A DNA stretch of 64,000 nt from Symbiodinium sp. CCMP2592 (GCA_905221615.1 CAJNDT010005832.1:1-64000), one strand, 5' to 3'. Numbered from the stretch's first letter, positions 1-12,059 are shown. Numbers and translations are program-made. The notes: generated from the sequence alone by a model not told the origin.

Positions 1-764
1 TTCGCAAAAAAAAAACTTTCGTTCAAAACTTTCGCTCAAAAAGTTTTTGGGACCCAAACCCTTAACAATTTCTATTCTCAGCGCCTGCTGTCAGTACGAA
101 CATATACCTGCTCGCGTGATCCCGGTGTCAAATTTGGTAAAACCTTATCTTCGCGTTTGCTGCTGACACCGAGTACATACCTTTTCGCGTGAACTTGTTA
201 TGCAACTTGAACGTCACAATGATACTACTGATATCTGCAACTTTTGCACTGAACCAACTTCGTGGCCGCCCCCCCCCCCCCCCCGTAGCCCCAGCCTTTC
301 CGTGGCCGCCCCCCCCCCCCCCGTAGCAAACGTTTCGTTGAAAACGTTTCGTTGAAAACGTTTTTGGCCCCCCCCCCCCCTAGCCCCCCCAGGCCCCACA
401 AGCCCCCCAGCAGCCCCAGTCCCAGCAGCCCCACCAGCCCCAGCAACAGCCCCCCACACTTTCGTTCAAAACGTATCGTCAACAAGTTTTGGGGACTCAA
501 TTTCTATGATGGTTCGACCCCAGCCCAGCCCCAGCCCCCGCCCCAACCCCAGGACGGTCAAAACGTCTCGCTCCAGAGTTTCGTTCAAAACGTTTCGCAG
601 CCCCCCAAGAGATTTGGAAACATGGTTCGCAAAAAAAACTTTCGGCGAAACGTTTCGTTCAAAACGTTTCGTTCAAAACGTTTCGTTCAAAACGTTTCGT
701 TCAAAACGTTTTTGGGACCCAAACCCTTAACAATTTCTATAAACCCTAAACCCTAAACCCTAAA
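1..764 (+). repeat. Minisatellite block M, copy 1 (AAACGTTTCG units, poly-C tracts)
   Basis: The block combines a unique-looking stretch (about 60-235), C homopolymers around 270-285, 308-322 and 368-381, proline-codon-rich CAGCCC stretches, and a cluster of AAACGTTTCGTTC units near 640-705. It ends in a short CCCTAAA tract. The block recurs at 16481-17240 with a constant offset of 16,480, and the conceptual translations of the two copies are identical. It is cut by the left edge of the window. Short open frames in it follow repeat composition and I do not treat them as genes. Confidence 0.9.
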
Positions 765-937
765 TTTTAGACGGCCTGCGCCGAAGGTGCGCCAGCGCAG
801 CTTCTGGTTTTATGTTCAGCAGGTACGCAGGATTTAAGGCAAGCAACGGTCGACCATAGGGCAGTTTAAGTAAATTGACAAGTTTTTTCTAAGTTCAACT
901 GAACGGTTTAAGTAAATTGAAATGACCCAAGCAACAC

Positions 938-1160
938 ACCCAACCCTAAACCTTTAACCCTAAACCCTAAACCCGAAAACCCTAAATCCTAAACCCGAAA
1001 ACCCTAAACCCTAACCCTCAACCCGAAAACCCTAAATCCTAAACCCGAAAACCCTAAACCCTAACCCTAAACCCGAAAAAACCCTAATCCTAAACGCCGA
1101 AACACCCTAACCCCTAACCAAACCCGAAAACCCTCAAACCCTTAACCCGAAAAGCCTAGC
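938..1160 (+). repeat. Degenerate CCCTAAA (telomere-like) tract
   Basis: Interspersed CCCTAAA, CCCGAAAA and CCTAAATC units. The C-rich strand reads left to right. A related tract occurs at about 7530-7690 in copy B. These are interstitial, not chromosome ends. Confidence 0.8.
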
Positions 1161-1189
1161 GCCGCAGGGTTGGGTTTTCAGTAAAATTG

Positions 1190-2600
1190 AAAGAGTTGCC
1201 CCCCCCACGAGGTTTAAGTAAGTTTGAAAAGGTTTAGTATAAATTGGAGAAGGTTAGCCCCCCCGAGGTTTTAAGTAAATAAGATGACTCAAACAACCTG
1301 GTTTCAGTAAATTGCAAGAGTTGCCCCCCCCCCCCCACGAGGGTTTAAGTAACTTGAAAGGTTTAAGTATATTGAGAAGGTTAACCCCCACGAGGTTTTA
1401 AGTAAATAAGATGACCCAAACAACCTAACCACAACCCTAGCCCCAAACCCCAAAAATACGAGGGCGATCCCTAAACCCTGGCGAACCCTGCGTTCCAACC
1501 AACCCTAAACCCTAAGAAACAAAAGCACTAAGAGCATGCACTCCAAACCTCACTGCCTCGGAGCCCCAACCCACCTTCCAAAGCCGAAGGACCCTCAACA
1601 CCCAATCCTCGCGCACTCGGACCTCTCTGCCTCGGAGCCCCAACCCACCTGGAACCCCCGAACCCTCGCGAGGGGGGCCCCGGCCACGCAAAAGCAGCAT
1701 CGCCGAGCCTGGGCGGAAAGAGAGGAAAACCCCTAACAAACCCTGAACCCCAAGAACCCTTAAACCCTGGCAAACCGCTAACCTTAACAAAGCTTCAACC
1801 CCATCGAGCTCTAAAGCCCAACAAACCCTAAACCCGAACAGCGCTCTGAACCCCAACAAAGCCCAAGCCCTAACGAAGCCCAGGCCCAACAAACCCTCGA
1901 CTCCAACAAATAAACCGCCTAAACCCGAAACCCCTAAACCCTAACCCTAAACCCGAAAACCCTCAACCCCTTAACCCGAAAAGCCTTAGCGTCCGCAAGG
2001 GTTGGTTTCAGTAAATTGAAAGGGTTGCCCCCCCCCCCCACGAGGGTTTAAGTAAGTTGAAAGGTTTAAGTATATTGAGAAGGTTAACCCCCACGAGGTT
2101 TTAAGTAAATAAGATGACCCAAACAACCTACCCGCAACCCTAGCCCCAAACCCCAAAAATACGAGGGCGATCCCTAAACCCTGACGAACCCTGCGTTCCA
2201 ACCAACCCTAAACCCTAAGAAACAAAAGCCCTAAGAGCATGCACTCCAAACCTCACTGCCTCGGAGCCCCAACCCACCTTCCAAAGCCGAAGGACCCTCA
2301 ACACCCAATCCTCGCGCACTCGGACCTCTCTGCCTCGGAGCCCCAACCCACCTGGAACCCCCGAAGCCTCGCGAGGGGGGCCCCGGCCACGCAAAAGCAG
2401 CATCGCCGAGCCTGGGCGGAAAGAGAGGAAAACCCCTAACAAACCCTGAACCCCAAGAACCCTTAAACCCTGGCAAACCGCTAACCTTAACAAAGCTTCA
2501 ACCCCATCGAGCTCTAAAGCCCAACAAACCCTAAACCCGAACAGCGCTCTGAACCCCAACAAAGCCCAAGCCCTAACCGAAGGAGGGCAGGGGAAGGAAA
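1190..2600 (+). repeat. Nested ~700-bp direct duplication inside copy A
   Basis: Sequence from about 1300-1890 recurs at about 2000-2590 (offset 703), including the same conceptual 81-codon minus-strand frame. Both halves begin with the GGTTTAAGTAAATTG-type motif and C runs. The corresponding pair in copy B is at about 7835-8420 and 8540-9125. Confidence 0.85.
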
Positions 2601-3299
2601 GGCTTGGAGCATGCACTACCGGACAACCTCAACGAGCCTCCGAAACACCCGCGAGCCCTAAACCTCAACAAAGCCTAAACCGCAACGAACCCCAGGCCGC
2701 GACAAACCATGTCAGAGAGGATGCCACAGCCTGCACAACAGGAAGGACACAGACAAAGAGCTACCAAAGGCAAAGAAAGCCGAGCACAAAGGGTGCACGC
2801 AGGGCTCTCGATAGGCACTCCTACCATACGAACGGGTTAAGGTGCCCTGAAATCTTAGGGTTGGAGGGATAGGAAAGGTGGGGTGGTACAGGACTCCCAA
2901 AGCATGCAACTTTTTGAAGCAAAAAGCGCGACTGCTGCCACCCCTCAGTGAAACTGGCAAGTCTGCTCGAGCATCTCGTCGCCTCCTGCCGTTCTTCCAC
3001 TTTGCTGTGCATGTGTGTTGGTCTGTATGTATGTGTGTTACATCACACTGGGCAGCAGCAACGCGACCTCAGCCTCCGCCGAGCGCTGCCCTGACCTGAT
3101 GAATCTGGTGTACCGGCCTTGGATTCATGGGAGACGACAGGGTCAGATCGAGACTGCAAATCCGTGCGTACGAGACACGCCGTGAAGATAAGAATATTGG
3201 CCGGCATAGGCGGTGGCACCTCAGAAGAAACAACTTTTCAGGGACGAAATGTGGCAAACATAACAGCGTGCTGCAGGCAAGTGGCAGCTAAGCACCAAA

Positions 3300-3470
3300 A
3301 ACGCAGGTGTGATTGCCACCTGTTGGCAATGTGACCCCCCCCCCCCTAAGATTGCCACCTGCTGACAATCTAGATCTCCTGTGATTGCCACCTGTTGGCA
3401 ATCTATACCCCCCACAATCTAGACCCCCTAAGATTGCCACCTGCCGGCAATCCATCAGGCCTGGCAAGTG
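3300..3470. repeat. Palindromic hairpin repeats (GATTGCC...GGCAATC), short array
   Basis: Four to five units of the form GATTGCC-acctgtt-GGCAATC or AGATTG-ccacctgctga-CAATCT, each able to fold on itself, joined by linkers with variable C runs. Same family as the longer arrays at 5050-5400 and 5522-5892. Confidence 0.8.
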
Positions 3471-3839
3471 GCGGCTAAGCACCAAAAACGCAGAGGCTCT
3501 TTCAACCCCAAACCCTAAACCCCTAACCCCGAAAACCCTGATTCTCACTTCAAGGCCTGGATCGTCACTTCGGGTTGTCAAAACGTGGCCTGGCCGCCAC
3601 GATGGCCGCCCGATGAGGATGGGTGCGTGCGAGACGCTTGGAGCGCCTGCTGGCACAGTCCAAGTGGTCCCCCTTCAAGCAGAAAAAACCTCAGGGTGAG
3701 ATGCTCGCACTCGAACCCCTCCGCCTCTGAGCCCCAACCCACCTCGCACCCCTGACACGTCGCAAGGGGGGGCCCTCCCACGCCAGAAAAATCTCCCGAA
3801 CCTAGGCAGAAACGCCCCCGAGAACCTTGACCTTCTTTC

Positions 3840-4790
3840 AAACAACAAAGACACCAAAACCGCAGCAATCCCTAAACACTACCAAAGCTTCAACCAAGAG
3901 CAGCCCGAGCAAACAGGGAGCACTCGTAGGGCCGACGACGAGTTCGAAGGCATAAGGAACGGCCCCCTCAAAGCAGTAAAACCACAAGCGCCCCCAAAGC
4001 CCAGCAATCCCTCAACAATAAGAAAGCATCAATCTAGTCTAGCCCGAACCAACAGAGAGCAATCGCGGAGCAGACAACGGGGCAGACGACGAGCTTGAAG
4101 GCTCATGCAACGGCCCACTAAAAGCAGTGAAACCACAAGCACCCCCAAACCCCGGCAATCCCTCAACACTAACAAAGCCTCAATTTAGTCTAGCCCAACC
4201 AACAGAGAGCAATCGCGGAGCAGACGACAACTTTTAAGGCTTAAGCAACGGCCCCCTCAAAGCAGTGAAACCACAAGAACCACCAAGACCCGGCAATCCT
4301 TTTACACTCACAGGGCTCTAAACCTAACTTAACCCGAACAAACAGAGCACAATCGCAGGGCACACGCAAAACTTTAGGACCTAAGGACCAGCCCCCCTAA
4401 AGCAGAGCAAGCCTTCGTGGGAGATGCTCGGGGCGCCTGTGAGCGCAGTCCACATGGACCCCCTTAAGGCAGAGAAAGCCTTCGGGTGAGATGCTCGCAC
4501 TCGGACCCCTCCGCCTCCGAGCCCCAACCCACCTCGCACCCCTGAAACTTCGCGAGGGGGGACCCGGCCGCGCCAGAAAAAAGTTCAAAGGTTTCGATCC
4601 CCAACCCGGAAAAAGTGCCGAAAAACACGATTGTCAGAAACGGGCTTTTTTACCAAACCCCAGCAAACCCATAACAATCAGAAAGACTCAATTTAGTCTA
4701 GCCCGAACCAACAGAGAGCAATCGCAGTGCAGACAAGGAGGATTGAGGCTTAAGGACCAGCCCCCTTAAAAGAAAGGGATGCAGCTGCTG
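3840..4790 (+). repeat. Degenerate ~135-bp tandem repeat
   Basis: About six diverged units share phrases such as CAGCAATCCCTCAACA, AACCAACAGAGAGCAATCGC and CCCCTCAAAGCAGTGAAACC. The series is repeated at about 6280-7220, 10380-11310 and 12820-13750, following the nested and tandem duplications. I see no gene in it. Confidence 0.75.
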
Positions 4791-4821
4791 GCTTCGCGTG
4801 AACTGCTCGGGGCGCCTTTCT

Positions 4822-4850
4822 GCGCAGTCTCAAAAAACTGCGCTGGCGAA
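4822..4850 (+). other. Hairpin plus CTGCGCTGGCGAA junction before telomere-like tract (site 1)
   Basis: GCGCAGT-ctcaaaaa-ACTGCGC forms a perfect 7-bp stem. It is followed by TGGCGAACC and then CTAA, where a CCCTAAA/CCCGAAAA tract begins. The same junction occurs at 7259, 11360 and 13798, and its last 13 bases recur at 47478. Confidence 0.75.
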
Positions 4851-5000
4851 CCCTAACCCTAAACCCTAAACCCGAAAACCCTAAATCCTAAACCCGAAAA
4901 CCCTAAACCCTAACCCTAAACCCGAAAACCCTAAATCCTAAACCCGAAAACCCTAAACCCTAACCCTAAACCCGAAAACCCTCAAACCCTTAACCCGAAA
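4848..5000 (+). repeat. Degenerate CCCTAAA/CCCGAAAA tract
   Basis: About 20 imperfect heptamer/octamer units after the hairpin junction. The equivalent tract in copy B is at about 11387-11545. Confidence 0.8.
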
Positions 5001-5049
5001 AGCCTTAGCGTCCGCAAGGGTTGGTTTCAGTAAATTGAAAGAGTTGCCC

Positions 5050-5400
5050 CCCCCCTGTTGGCAATCTGTACCCCCCTAAGATTACCACCTGCTGACAATC
5101 TAAATCCACTGTGATTGCTACGTGTTGGCAATCTGTACTCCCTTAAGGTTCCCACCTGTTGGCAATCTGTACCACCCTAAGATTGCCACCTGCTGACAAT
5201 CTAGATCGCCGATGATTGCCACCCGTTGGCAATCTATACCCCCCCCCTTAAGATTGCCACCTGCTGACAATCTAGATCTCCTGTGATTGCCACCTGTTGG
5301 CAATCTATACCCCCTCCCCCCCCCCATACGATTGCCACCTTCTGACAATCTAGACCCCCTAAGATTGCCACCTGCCGGCAATCCATCAGGCCTGGTAAGT
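5050..5400. repeat. Palindromic hairpin array left of the tRNA-like gene
   Basis: About nine palindromic units (GATTGCC...GGCAATC and the variant AGATTG...CAATCT), each 21-23 bp and spaced about 10-20 bp apart. Spacers are C-rich (CTGTACCCCCCTA, CTAGATCTCCTGT). The array stops about 35 bp before the tRNA-like gene and resumes directly after it. Confidence 0.85.
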
Positions 5401-5427
5401 GGCTGACACCGGGCCAGCTGCATCAAG

Positions 5428-5515
5428 GACTCCATGGCCTAACGGCCAAGGCGCTCCGGTCGAATCTCTGTGCGGGAATCCCGGAGAGATGGGTGGTTCG
5501 ATTCCCCCTGGAGTC
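5428..5515 (+). tRNA. tRNA-like gene, apparent anticodon CGA with 16-nt intron (copy A)
   Basis: The ends GACTCCA and TGGAGTC pair as a perfect 7-bp acceptor stem. GCC-loop-GGC forms the D arm with GG in the loop, and GGTTCGATTCC matches the B-box/T-loop consensus. The anticodon stem CTCCG/CGGAG (extendable to CTCCGG/CCGGAG) encloses a loop that reads as CGA after T33. Sixteen nucleotides then follow at the usual 37/38 intron position. All segment lengths sum exactly to 88 nt. Oddities: CGA would be serine, yet the variable loop is only 5 nt, whereas serine tRNAs normally have a long variable arm; the T stem has one T-C mismatch. It may be a real tRNA, a decayed one, or a tRNA-derived repeat. 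Confidence 0.6.
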
Positions 5516-5521
5516 ACTTCC

Positions 5522-5892
5522 CCCTTGCCACCTGTTGGCAATCTGTACCCCCCTAAGATTGCCACCTGTTGGCAATCTGTACCCCCCTAAGATTACCACC
5601 TGCTGACAATCTAAATCCACTGTGATTGCTACTTGTTGGCAATCTGTACTCCCTTAAGGTTCCCACCTGTTGGCAATCTGTACCACCCTTAGATTGCCAC
5701 CTGCTGACAATCTAGATCGCCGATGATTGCCACCCGTTGGCAATCTATACCCCCCCCCCTTAAGATTGCCACCTGCTGACAATCTAGATCTCCTGTGATT
5801 GCCACCTGTTGGCAATCTATACCCCCCCCCCTACGATTGCCGCCTTCTGACAATCTAGACCCCCTAAGATTGCCACCTGCCGGCAATCCATC
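5522..5892. repeat. Palindromic hairpin array right of the tRNA-like gene
   Basis: About ten units of the GATTGCC...GGCAATC family, partly duplicating the order of units in the left-hand array. The array begins six bases after the tRNA-like 3' end. Confidence 0.85.
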
Positions 5893-7257
5893 AGGCCTGG
5901 CAAGTGGCGGCTAAGCACCAAAAACGCAGAGGCTCTTTCAACCCCAAACCCTAAACCCCTAACCCCGAAAACCCTGATTCTCACTTCAAGGCCTGGATCG
6001 TCACTTCGGGTTGTCAAAACGTGGCCTGGCCGCCACGATGGCCGCCCGATGAGGATGGGTGCGTGCGAGACGCTTGGAGCGCCTGCTGGCACAGTCCAAG
6101 TGGTCCCCCTTCAAGCAGAAAAAACCTCAGGGTGAGATGCTCGCACTCGAACCCCTCCGCCTCTGAGCCCCAACCCACCTCGCACCCCTGACACGTCGCA
6201 AGGGGGGACCCTCCCACGAAAGAAAAATCTCCCGAGCCTAGGCAGAAACGCCCCCGAGAACCTTGACCTTCTTTCAAACAACAAAGACACCAAAACCGCA
6301 GCAATCCCTAAACACTACCAAAGCTTCAACCAAGAGCAGCCCGAGCAAACAGGGAGCACTCGTAGGGCCGACGACGAGTTCGAAGGCATAAGGAACGGCC
6401 CCCTCAAAGCAGTAAAACCACAAGCACCCCCAAAGCCCAGCAATCCCTCAACAATAAGAAAGCCTCATTCTAGTCTAGCCCGAACCAACAGAGAGCAATC
6501 GCGGAGCAGACAACGGGGCAGACGACGAGCTTGAAGGCTTATGCAACGGCCCACTAAAAGCAGTGAAACCACAAGCACCCCCAAACCCCGGCAATCCCTC
6601 AACACTAACAAAGCCTCAATTTAGTCTAGGCCGAACCAACAGAGAGCAATCGCGGAGCAGACGACAACTTTTAAGGCTTAAGCAACGGCCCCCTCAAAGC
6701 AGTGAAACCACAAGAACCACCAAGACCCGGCAATCCATTTACACTCACAGGGCTCTAAACCTAACTTAACCCGAACAAACAGAGCACAATCGCAGGGCAC
6801 ACGCAAAACTTTAGGACCTAAGGACCATCCCCCCTAAAGCAGAGCAAGCCTTCGTGGGAGATGCTCGGGGCGCCTGTGAGCGCAGTCCACATGGACCCCC
6901 TTAAGGCAGAGAAAAGCCTTCGGGTGAGATGCCCGCACTCGGACCCCTCCGCCTCCGAGCCCCAACCCACCTCGCACCCCTGAAACTTCGCGAGGGGGGA
7001 CCCGGCCGCGCCAGAAAAAGTTCAAAGGTTTCGATCCCCAACCCGAAAAAAGTGCCGGAAAACATGATTGTCAAAAACCGCCGTTTTTACCAAACCCCAG
7101 CAAACCCATAACAATCAGAAAGACTCAATTTAGTCTAGCCCGAACCAACAGAGAGCAATCGCAGTGCAGACAAGGAGTTTTAGGGCTTAAGGCGCAGCCC
7201 CCTTAAAAGAAAGGGATGCAGCTGCTGGCTTCGCGTGAGATGCTAAGGGCGCCTGTT

Positions 7258-7287
7258 AGCGCAGTCTCAAAAAACTGCGCTGGCGAA
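7258..7287 (+). other. Hairpin plus CTGCGCTGGCGAA junction (site 2)
   Basis: AGCGCAGT-ctcaaaaa-ACTGCGCT is a perfect 8-bp stem followed by GGCGAACC and CTAAA. Beyond the telomere-like tract, the inverted sequence CGCCAGCGCAG occurs at 7376-7386, so the tract is enclosed by an 11-bp perfect inverted repeat (CTGCGCTGGCG at 7275-7285). Confidence 0.8.
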
Positions 7288-7350
7288 CCCTAAACCCTAA
7301 ACCCTAAACCCTAAACCCTAAACCCTAAACCCTAAACCCTAAACCCTAAA
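7286..7350 (+). repeat. Near-perfect CCCTAAA tract
   Basis: About nine CCCTAAA units without the CCCGAAAA variants seen in the degenerate tracts. It is the boundary between copies A and B. Confidence 0.9.
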
Positions 7351-9837
7351 TTTTAGACGGCTTGCGCCGAAGGTGCGCCAGCGCAGCTTCTGGTTTCATG
7401 TTCAGCAGGTACGCAGGATTTAAGGCAAGCAACGGTCGACCATAGGGCAGTTTAAGTAAATTGACAAGTTTTTTCTAAGTGCAACTGAACGGTTTAAGTA
7501 AATTGAAATGACCCAAGCAACACACCCAACCCTAAACCTTTAACCCTAAACCCTAAACCCGAAAACCCTAAATCCTAAACCCGAAAACCCTAAACCCTAA
7601 CCCTAAACCCGAAAACCCTAAATCCTAAACCCGAAAACCCTAAACCCTAACCCTAAACCCGAAAACCCTCAAACCCTTAACCCGAAAAGCCTTAGCGTCC
7701 GCAAGGGTTGGTTTCAGTAAATTGAAAGAGTTGCCCCCCCACGAGGGTTTAAGTAAGTTGAAAGGTTTAAGTATATTGAGAAGGTTAGCCCCCACGAGGT
7801 TTTAAGTAAATAAGATGACTCAAACAACCTGGTTTCAGTAAATTGAAAGAGTTGCCCCCCCCCCCCCACGAGGGTTTAAGTAAGTTGAAAGGTTTAAGTA
7901 TATTGAGAAGGTTAACCCCCACGAGGTTTTAAGTAAATAAGATGACCCAAACAACCTACCCACAACCCTAGCCCCAAACCCCAAAAATACGAGGGCGATC
8001 CCTAAACCCTGGCGAACCCTGCGTTCCAACCAACCCTAAACCCTAAGAAACAAAAGCCCTAAGAGCATGCACTCCAAACCTCACTGCCTCTGAGCCCCAA
8101 CCCACCTTCCAAAGCCGAAGGACCCTCAACACCCAATCCTCGCGCACTCGGACCTCTCTGCCTCGGAGCCCCAACCCACCTGGAACCCCCGAAGCCTCGC
8201 GAGGGGGGCCCCGGCCACGCAAAAGCAGCATCGCCGAGCCTGGGCGGAAAGAGAGGAAAACCCCTAACAAACCCTGAACCCCAAGAACCCTTAAACCCTG
8301 GCAAACCGCTAACCTTAACAAAGCTTCAACCCCATCGAGCTCTAAAGCCCAACAAACCCTAAACCCGAACAGCGCTCTGAACCCCAACAAAGCCCAAGCC
8401 CTAACGAAGCCCAGGCCCAACAAACCCTCGACTCCAACAAATAAACCGCCTAAACCCGAAACCCCTAAACCCTAACCCTAAACCCGAAAACCCTCAACCC
8501 CTTAACCCGAAAAGCCTTAGCGTCCGCAAGGGTTGGTTTCAGTAAATTGAAAGGGTTGCCCCCCCCCCCCCCACGAGGGTTTAAGTAAGTTGAAAGGTTT
8601 AAGTATATTGAGAAGGTTAACCCCCACGAGGTTTTAAGTAAATAAGATGACCCAAACAACCTACCCGCAACCCTAGCCCCAAACCCCAAAAATACGAGGG
8701 CGATCCCTAAACCCTGACGAACCCTGCGTTCCAACCAACCCTAAACCCTAAGAAACAAAAGCCCTAAGAGCATGCACTCCAAACCTCACTGCCTCGGAGC
8801 CCCAACCCACCTTCCAAAGCCGAAGGACCCTCAACACCCCATCCTCGCGCACTCGGACCTCTCTGCCTCGGAGCCCCAACCCACCTGGAACCCCCGAAGC
8901 CTCGCGAGGGGGGCCCCGGCCACGCAAAAGCAGCATCGCCGAGCCTGGGCGGAAAGAGAGGAAAACCCCTAACAAACCCTGAACCCCAAGAACCCTTAAA
9001 CCCTGGCAAACCGCTAACCTTAACAAAGCTTCAACCCCATCGAGCTCTAAAGCCCAACAAACCCTAAACCCGAACAGCGCTCTGAACCCCAACAAAGCCC
9101 AAGCCCTAACCGAAGGAGGGCAGGGGAAGGAAAGGCTTGGAGCATGCACTACCGGACAACCTCAACGAGCCTCCGAAACACCCACGAGCCCTAAACCTCA
9201 ACAAAGCCTAACCCGCAACGAACCCCAGGCCGCGACAAACCATGTCAGAGAGGATGCCACAGCCTGCACAACAGGAAGGACACAGACAAAGAGCTACCAA
9301 AGGCAAAGAAAGCCGAGCACAAAGGGTGCACGCAGGGCTCTCGATAGGCACTCCTACCATACGAACGGGTTAAGGTGCCCTGAAATCTTAGGGTTGGAGG
9401 GATAGGAAAGGTGGGGTGGTACAGGACTCCCAAAGCATGCAACTTTATGAAGCAAAAAGCGCGACTGCTGCCACCCCTCAGTGAAACTGGCAAGTCTGCT
9501 CGAGCATCTCGTCGCCTCCTGCCGTTCTTCCACTTTGCTGTGCATGTGTGTTGGTCTGTATGTATGTGTGTTACATCACACTGGGCAGCAGCAACGCGAC
9601 CTCAGCCTCCGCCGAGCGCTGCCCTGACCTGATGAATCTGGTGTACCGGCCTTGGATTCATGGGAGACGACAGGGTCAGATCGAGACTGCAAATCCGTGC
9701 GTACGAGACACGCCGTGAAGATAAGAATATTGGCCGGCATAGGCGGTGGCACCTCAGAAGAAACAACTTTTCAGGGACGAAATGTGGCAAACATAACAGC
9801 GTGCTGCAGGCAAGTGGCAGCTAAGCACCAAAAACGC

Positions 9838-10000
9838 AGGTGTGATTGCCACCTGTTGGCAATGTGACCCCCCCCCCCCCCCCTAAGATTGCCACCTGCT
9901 GACAATCTAGATCTCCTGTGATTGCCACCTGTTGGCAATCTATACCCCCCACAATCTAGACCCCCTAAGATTGCCACCTGCCGGCAATCCCTCAGGCCTG
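9838..10000. repeat. Palindromic hairpin repeats, copy B short array
   Basis: Copy-B equivalent of 3300-3470, with a longer C run. Confidence 0.8.
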
Positions 10001-11359
10001 GCAAGTGGCGGCTAAGCACCAAAAACGCAGAGGCTCTTTCAACCCCAAACCCTAAACCCCTAACCCCGAAAACCCTGCTTCTCACTTCAAGGCCTGGATC
10101 GTCACTTCGGGTTGTCAAAACGTGGCCTGGCCGCCACGATGGCCGCCCGATGAGGATGGGTGCGTGCGAGACGCTTGGAGCGCCTGCTGGCACAGTCCAA
10201 GTGGTCCCCCTTCAAGCAGAAAAAACCTCAGGGTGAGATGCTCGCACTCGAGCCCCTCCGCCTCTGAGCCCCAACCCACCTCGCACCCCTGACACGTCGC
10301 AAGGGGGGGCCCTCCCACGCCAGAAAAATCTCCCGAACCTAGGCAGAAACGCCCCCGAGAACCTTGACCTTCTTTCAAACACCAAAGACACCAAAACCGC
10401 AGCAATCCCTAAACACTACCAAAGCTTCAACCAAGAGCAGCCCGAGCAAACAGGGAGCACTCGTAGGGCCGACGACGAGTTCGAAGGCATAAGGAACGGC
10501 CCCCTCAAAGCAGTAAAACCACAAGCGCCCCCAAAGCCCAGCAATCCCTCAACAATAAGAAAGCATCAATCTAGGCTAGCCCGAACCAACAGAGAGCAAT
10601 CGCGGAGCAGACAACGGGGCAGACGACGAGCTTGAAGGCTCATGCAACGGCCCACTAAAAGCAGTGAAACCACAAGCACCCCCAAACCCCAGCAATCCCT
10701 CAACACTAACAAAGCCTCAATTTAGTCTAGCCCCAACCAACAGAGAGCAATCGCGGAGCAGCCGACAACTTTTAAGGCTTAAGCAACGGCCCCCTCAAAG
10801 CAGTGAAACCACAAGAACCACCAAGACCCGGCAATCCTTTTACACTCACAGGGCTCTAAACCTAACTTAACCCGAACAAACAGAGCACAATCGCAGGGCA
10901 CACGCAAAACTTTAGGACATAAGGACCAGCCCCCCTAAAGCAGAGCAAGCCTTCGTGGGAGATGCTCGGGGCGCCTGTGAGCGCAGTCCACATGGACCCC
11001 CTTAAGGCAGGGAAAGCCTTCGGGTGAGATGCTCGCACTCGGACCCCTCCGCCTCCGAGCCCCAACCCACCTCGCACCCCTGAAACTTCGCGAGGGGGGA
11101 CCCGGCCGCGCCAGAAAAAAGTTCCAAGGTTTCGATCCCCAACCCGGAAAAAGTGCCGAAAAACACGATTGTCAGAAACGGGCTTTTTTACCAAACCCCA
11201 GCAAACCCATAACAATCAGAAAGACTCAATTTAGTCTAGCCCGCACCAACAGAGAGCAATCGCAGTGCAGACAAGGAGGATTGAGGCTTAAGGACCAGCC
11301 CCCTTAAAAGAAAGGGATGCAGCTGCTGGCTTCGCGTGAACTGCTCGGGGCGCCTTTCT

Positions 11360-11388
11360 GCGCAGTCTCAAAAAACTGCGCTGGCGAA
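11360..11388 (+). other. Hairpin plus CTGCGCTGGCGAA junction (site 3)
   Basis: Copy-B equivalent of site 1: GCGCAGT at 11360-11366 pairs with ACTGCGC at 11375-11381, followed by TGGCGAACC and CTAA. Confidence 0.75.
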
Positions 11389-11589
11389 CCCTAACCCTAA
11401 ACCCTAAACCCGAAAACCCTAAATCCTAAACCCGAAAACCCTAAACCCTAACCCTAAACCCGAAAACCCTAAATCCTAAACCCGAAAACCCTAAACCCTA
11501 ACCCTAAACCCGAAAACCCTCAAACCCTTAACCCGAAAAGCCTTAGCGTCCGCAAGGGTTGGTTTCAGTAAATTGAAAGAGTTGCCCCC

Positions 11590-11935
11590 CCCCTGTTGGC
11601 AATCTGTACCCCCCTAAGATTACCACCTGCTGACAATCTAAATCCACTGTGATTGCTACGTGTTGGCAATCTGTACTCCCTTAAGGTTCCCACCTGTTGG
11701 CAATCTGTACCACCCTAAGATTGCCACCTGCTGACAATCTAGATCGCCGATGATTGCCACCCGTTGGCAATCTATACCCCCCCCCTTAAGATTGCCACCT
11801 GCTGACAATCTAGATCTCCTGTGATTGCCACCTGTTGGCAATCTATACCCCCTTCCCCCCCCCATACGATTGCCACCTTCTGACAATCTAGACCCCCTAA
11901 GATTGCCACCTGCCGGCAATCCATCAGGCCTGGTA
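11590..11935. repeat. Palindromic hairpin array left of tRNA-like gene, copy B
   Basis: Copy-B equivalent of 5050-5400 with the same order of units. Confidence 0.85.
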
Positions 11936-11965
11936 AGTGGCTGACACCGGGCCAGCTGCATCAAG

Positions 11966-12053
11966 GACTCCATGGCCTAACGGCCAAGGCGCTCCGGTCG
12001 AATCTCTGTGCGGGAATCCCGGAGAGATGGGTGGTTCGATTCCCCCTGGAGTC
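11966..12053 (+). tRNA. tRNA-like gene, apparent anticodon CGA with 16-nt intron (copy B)
   Basis: Identical in sequence to 5428-5515. Because the flanking arrays have some differences, retention of an identical 88-nt body is at least compatible with constraint, although recent duplication would explain it too. Confidence 0.6.
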
Positions 12054-12059
12054 ACTTCC

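Larger units (their letters stand above)
765..7350 (+). repeat. Large tandem unit, copy A (about 6.5 kb)
   Basis: This segment is repeated head-to-tail at 7351-13890. Offsets between matching landmarks drift only from about 6,531 to 6,540 over most of the length, so the copies differ by few indels. It contains degenerate CCCTAAA tracts, two internal copies of a roughly 700-bp piece, two copies of a roughly 2.4-kb piece (about 3385-4850 and 5820-7290), palindromic hairpin arrays and a tRNA-like gene. Open frames up to 140 codons occur on both strands but lie in repeated DNA and match nothing I recognise. Confidence 0.9.

Noticed and set aside
214..756. Proline-, glycine- or valine-rich ORFs in blocks M and N and in 15200-15580
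   Set aside because: They translate poly-C, CAGCC and AAACGTTTCG repeats, overlap on both strands and copy with the repeat blocks.
5050..5892. CRISPR-like array
   Set aside because: Regularly spaced palindromic units look CRISPR-like, but the spacers are short, C-rich and themselves repeated, repeats vary in type, there are no cas genes and the context is eukaryotic.
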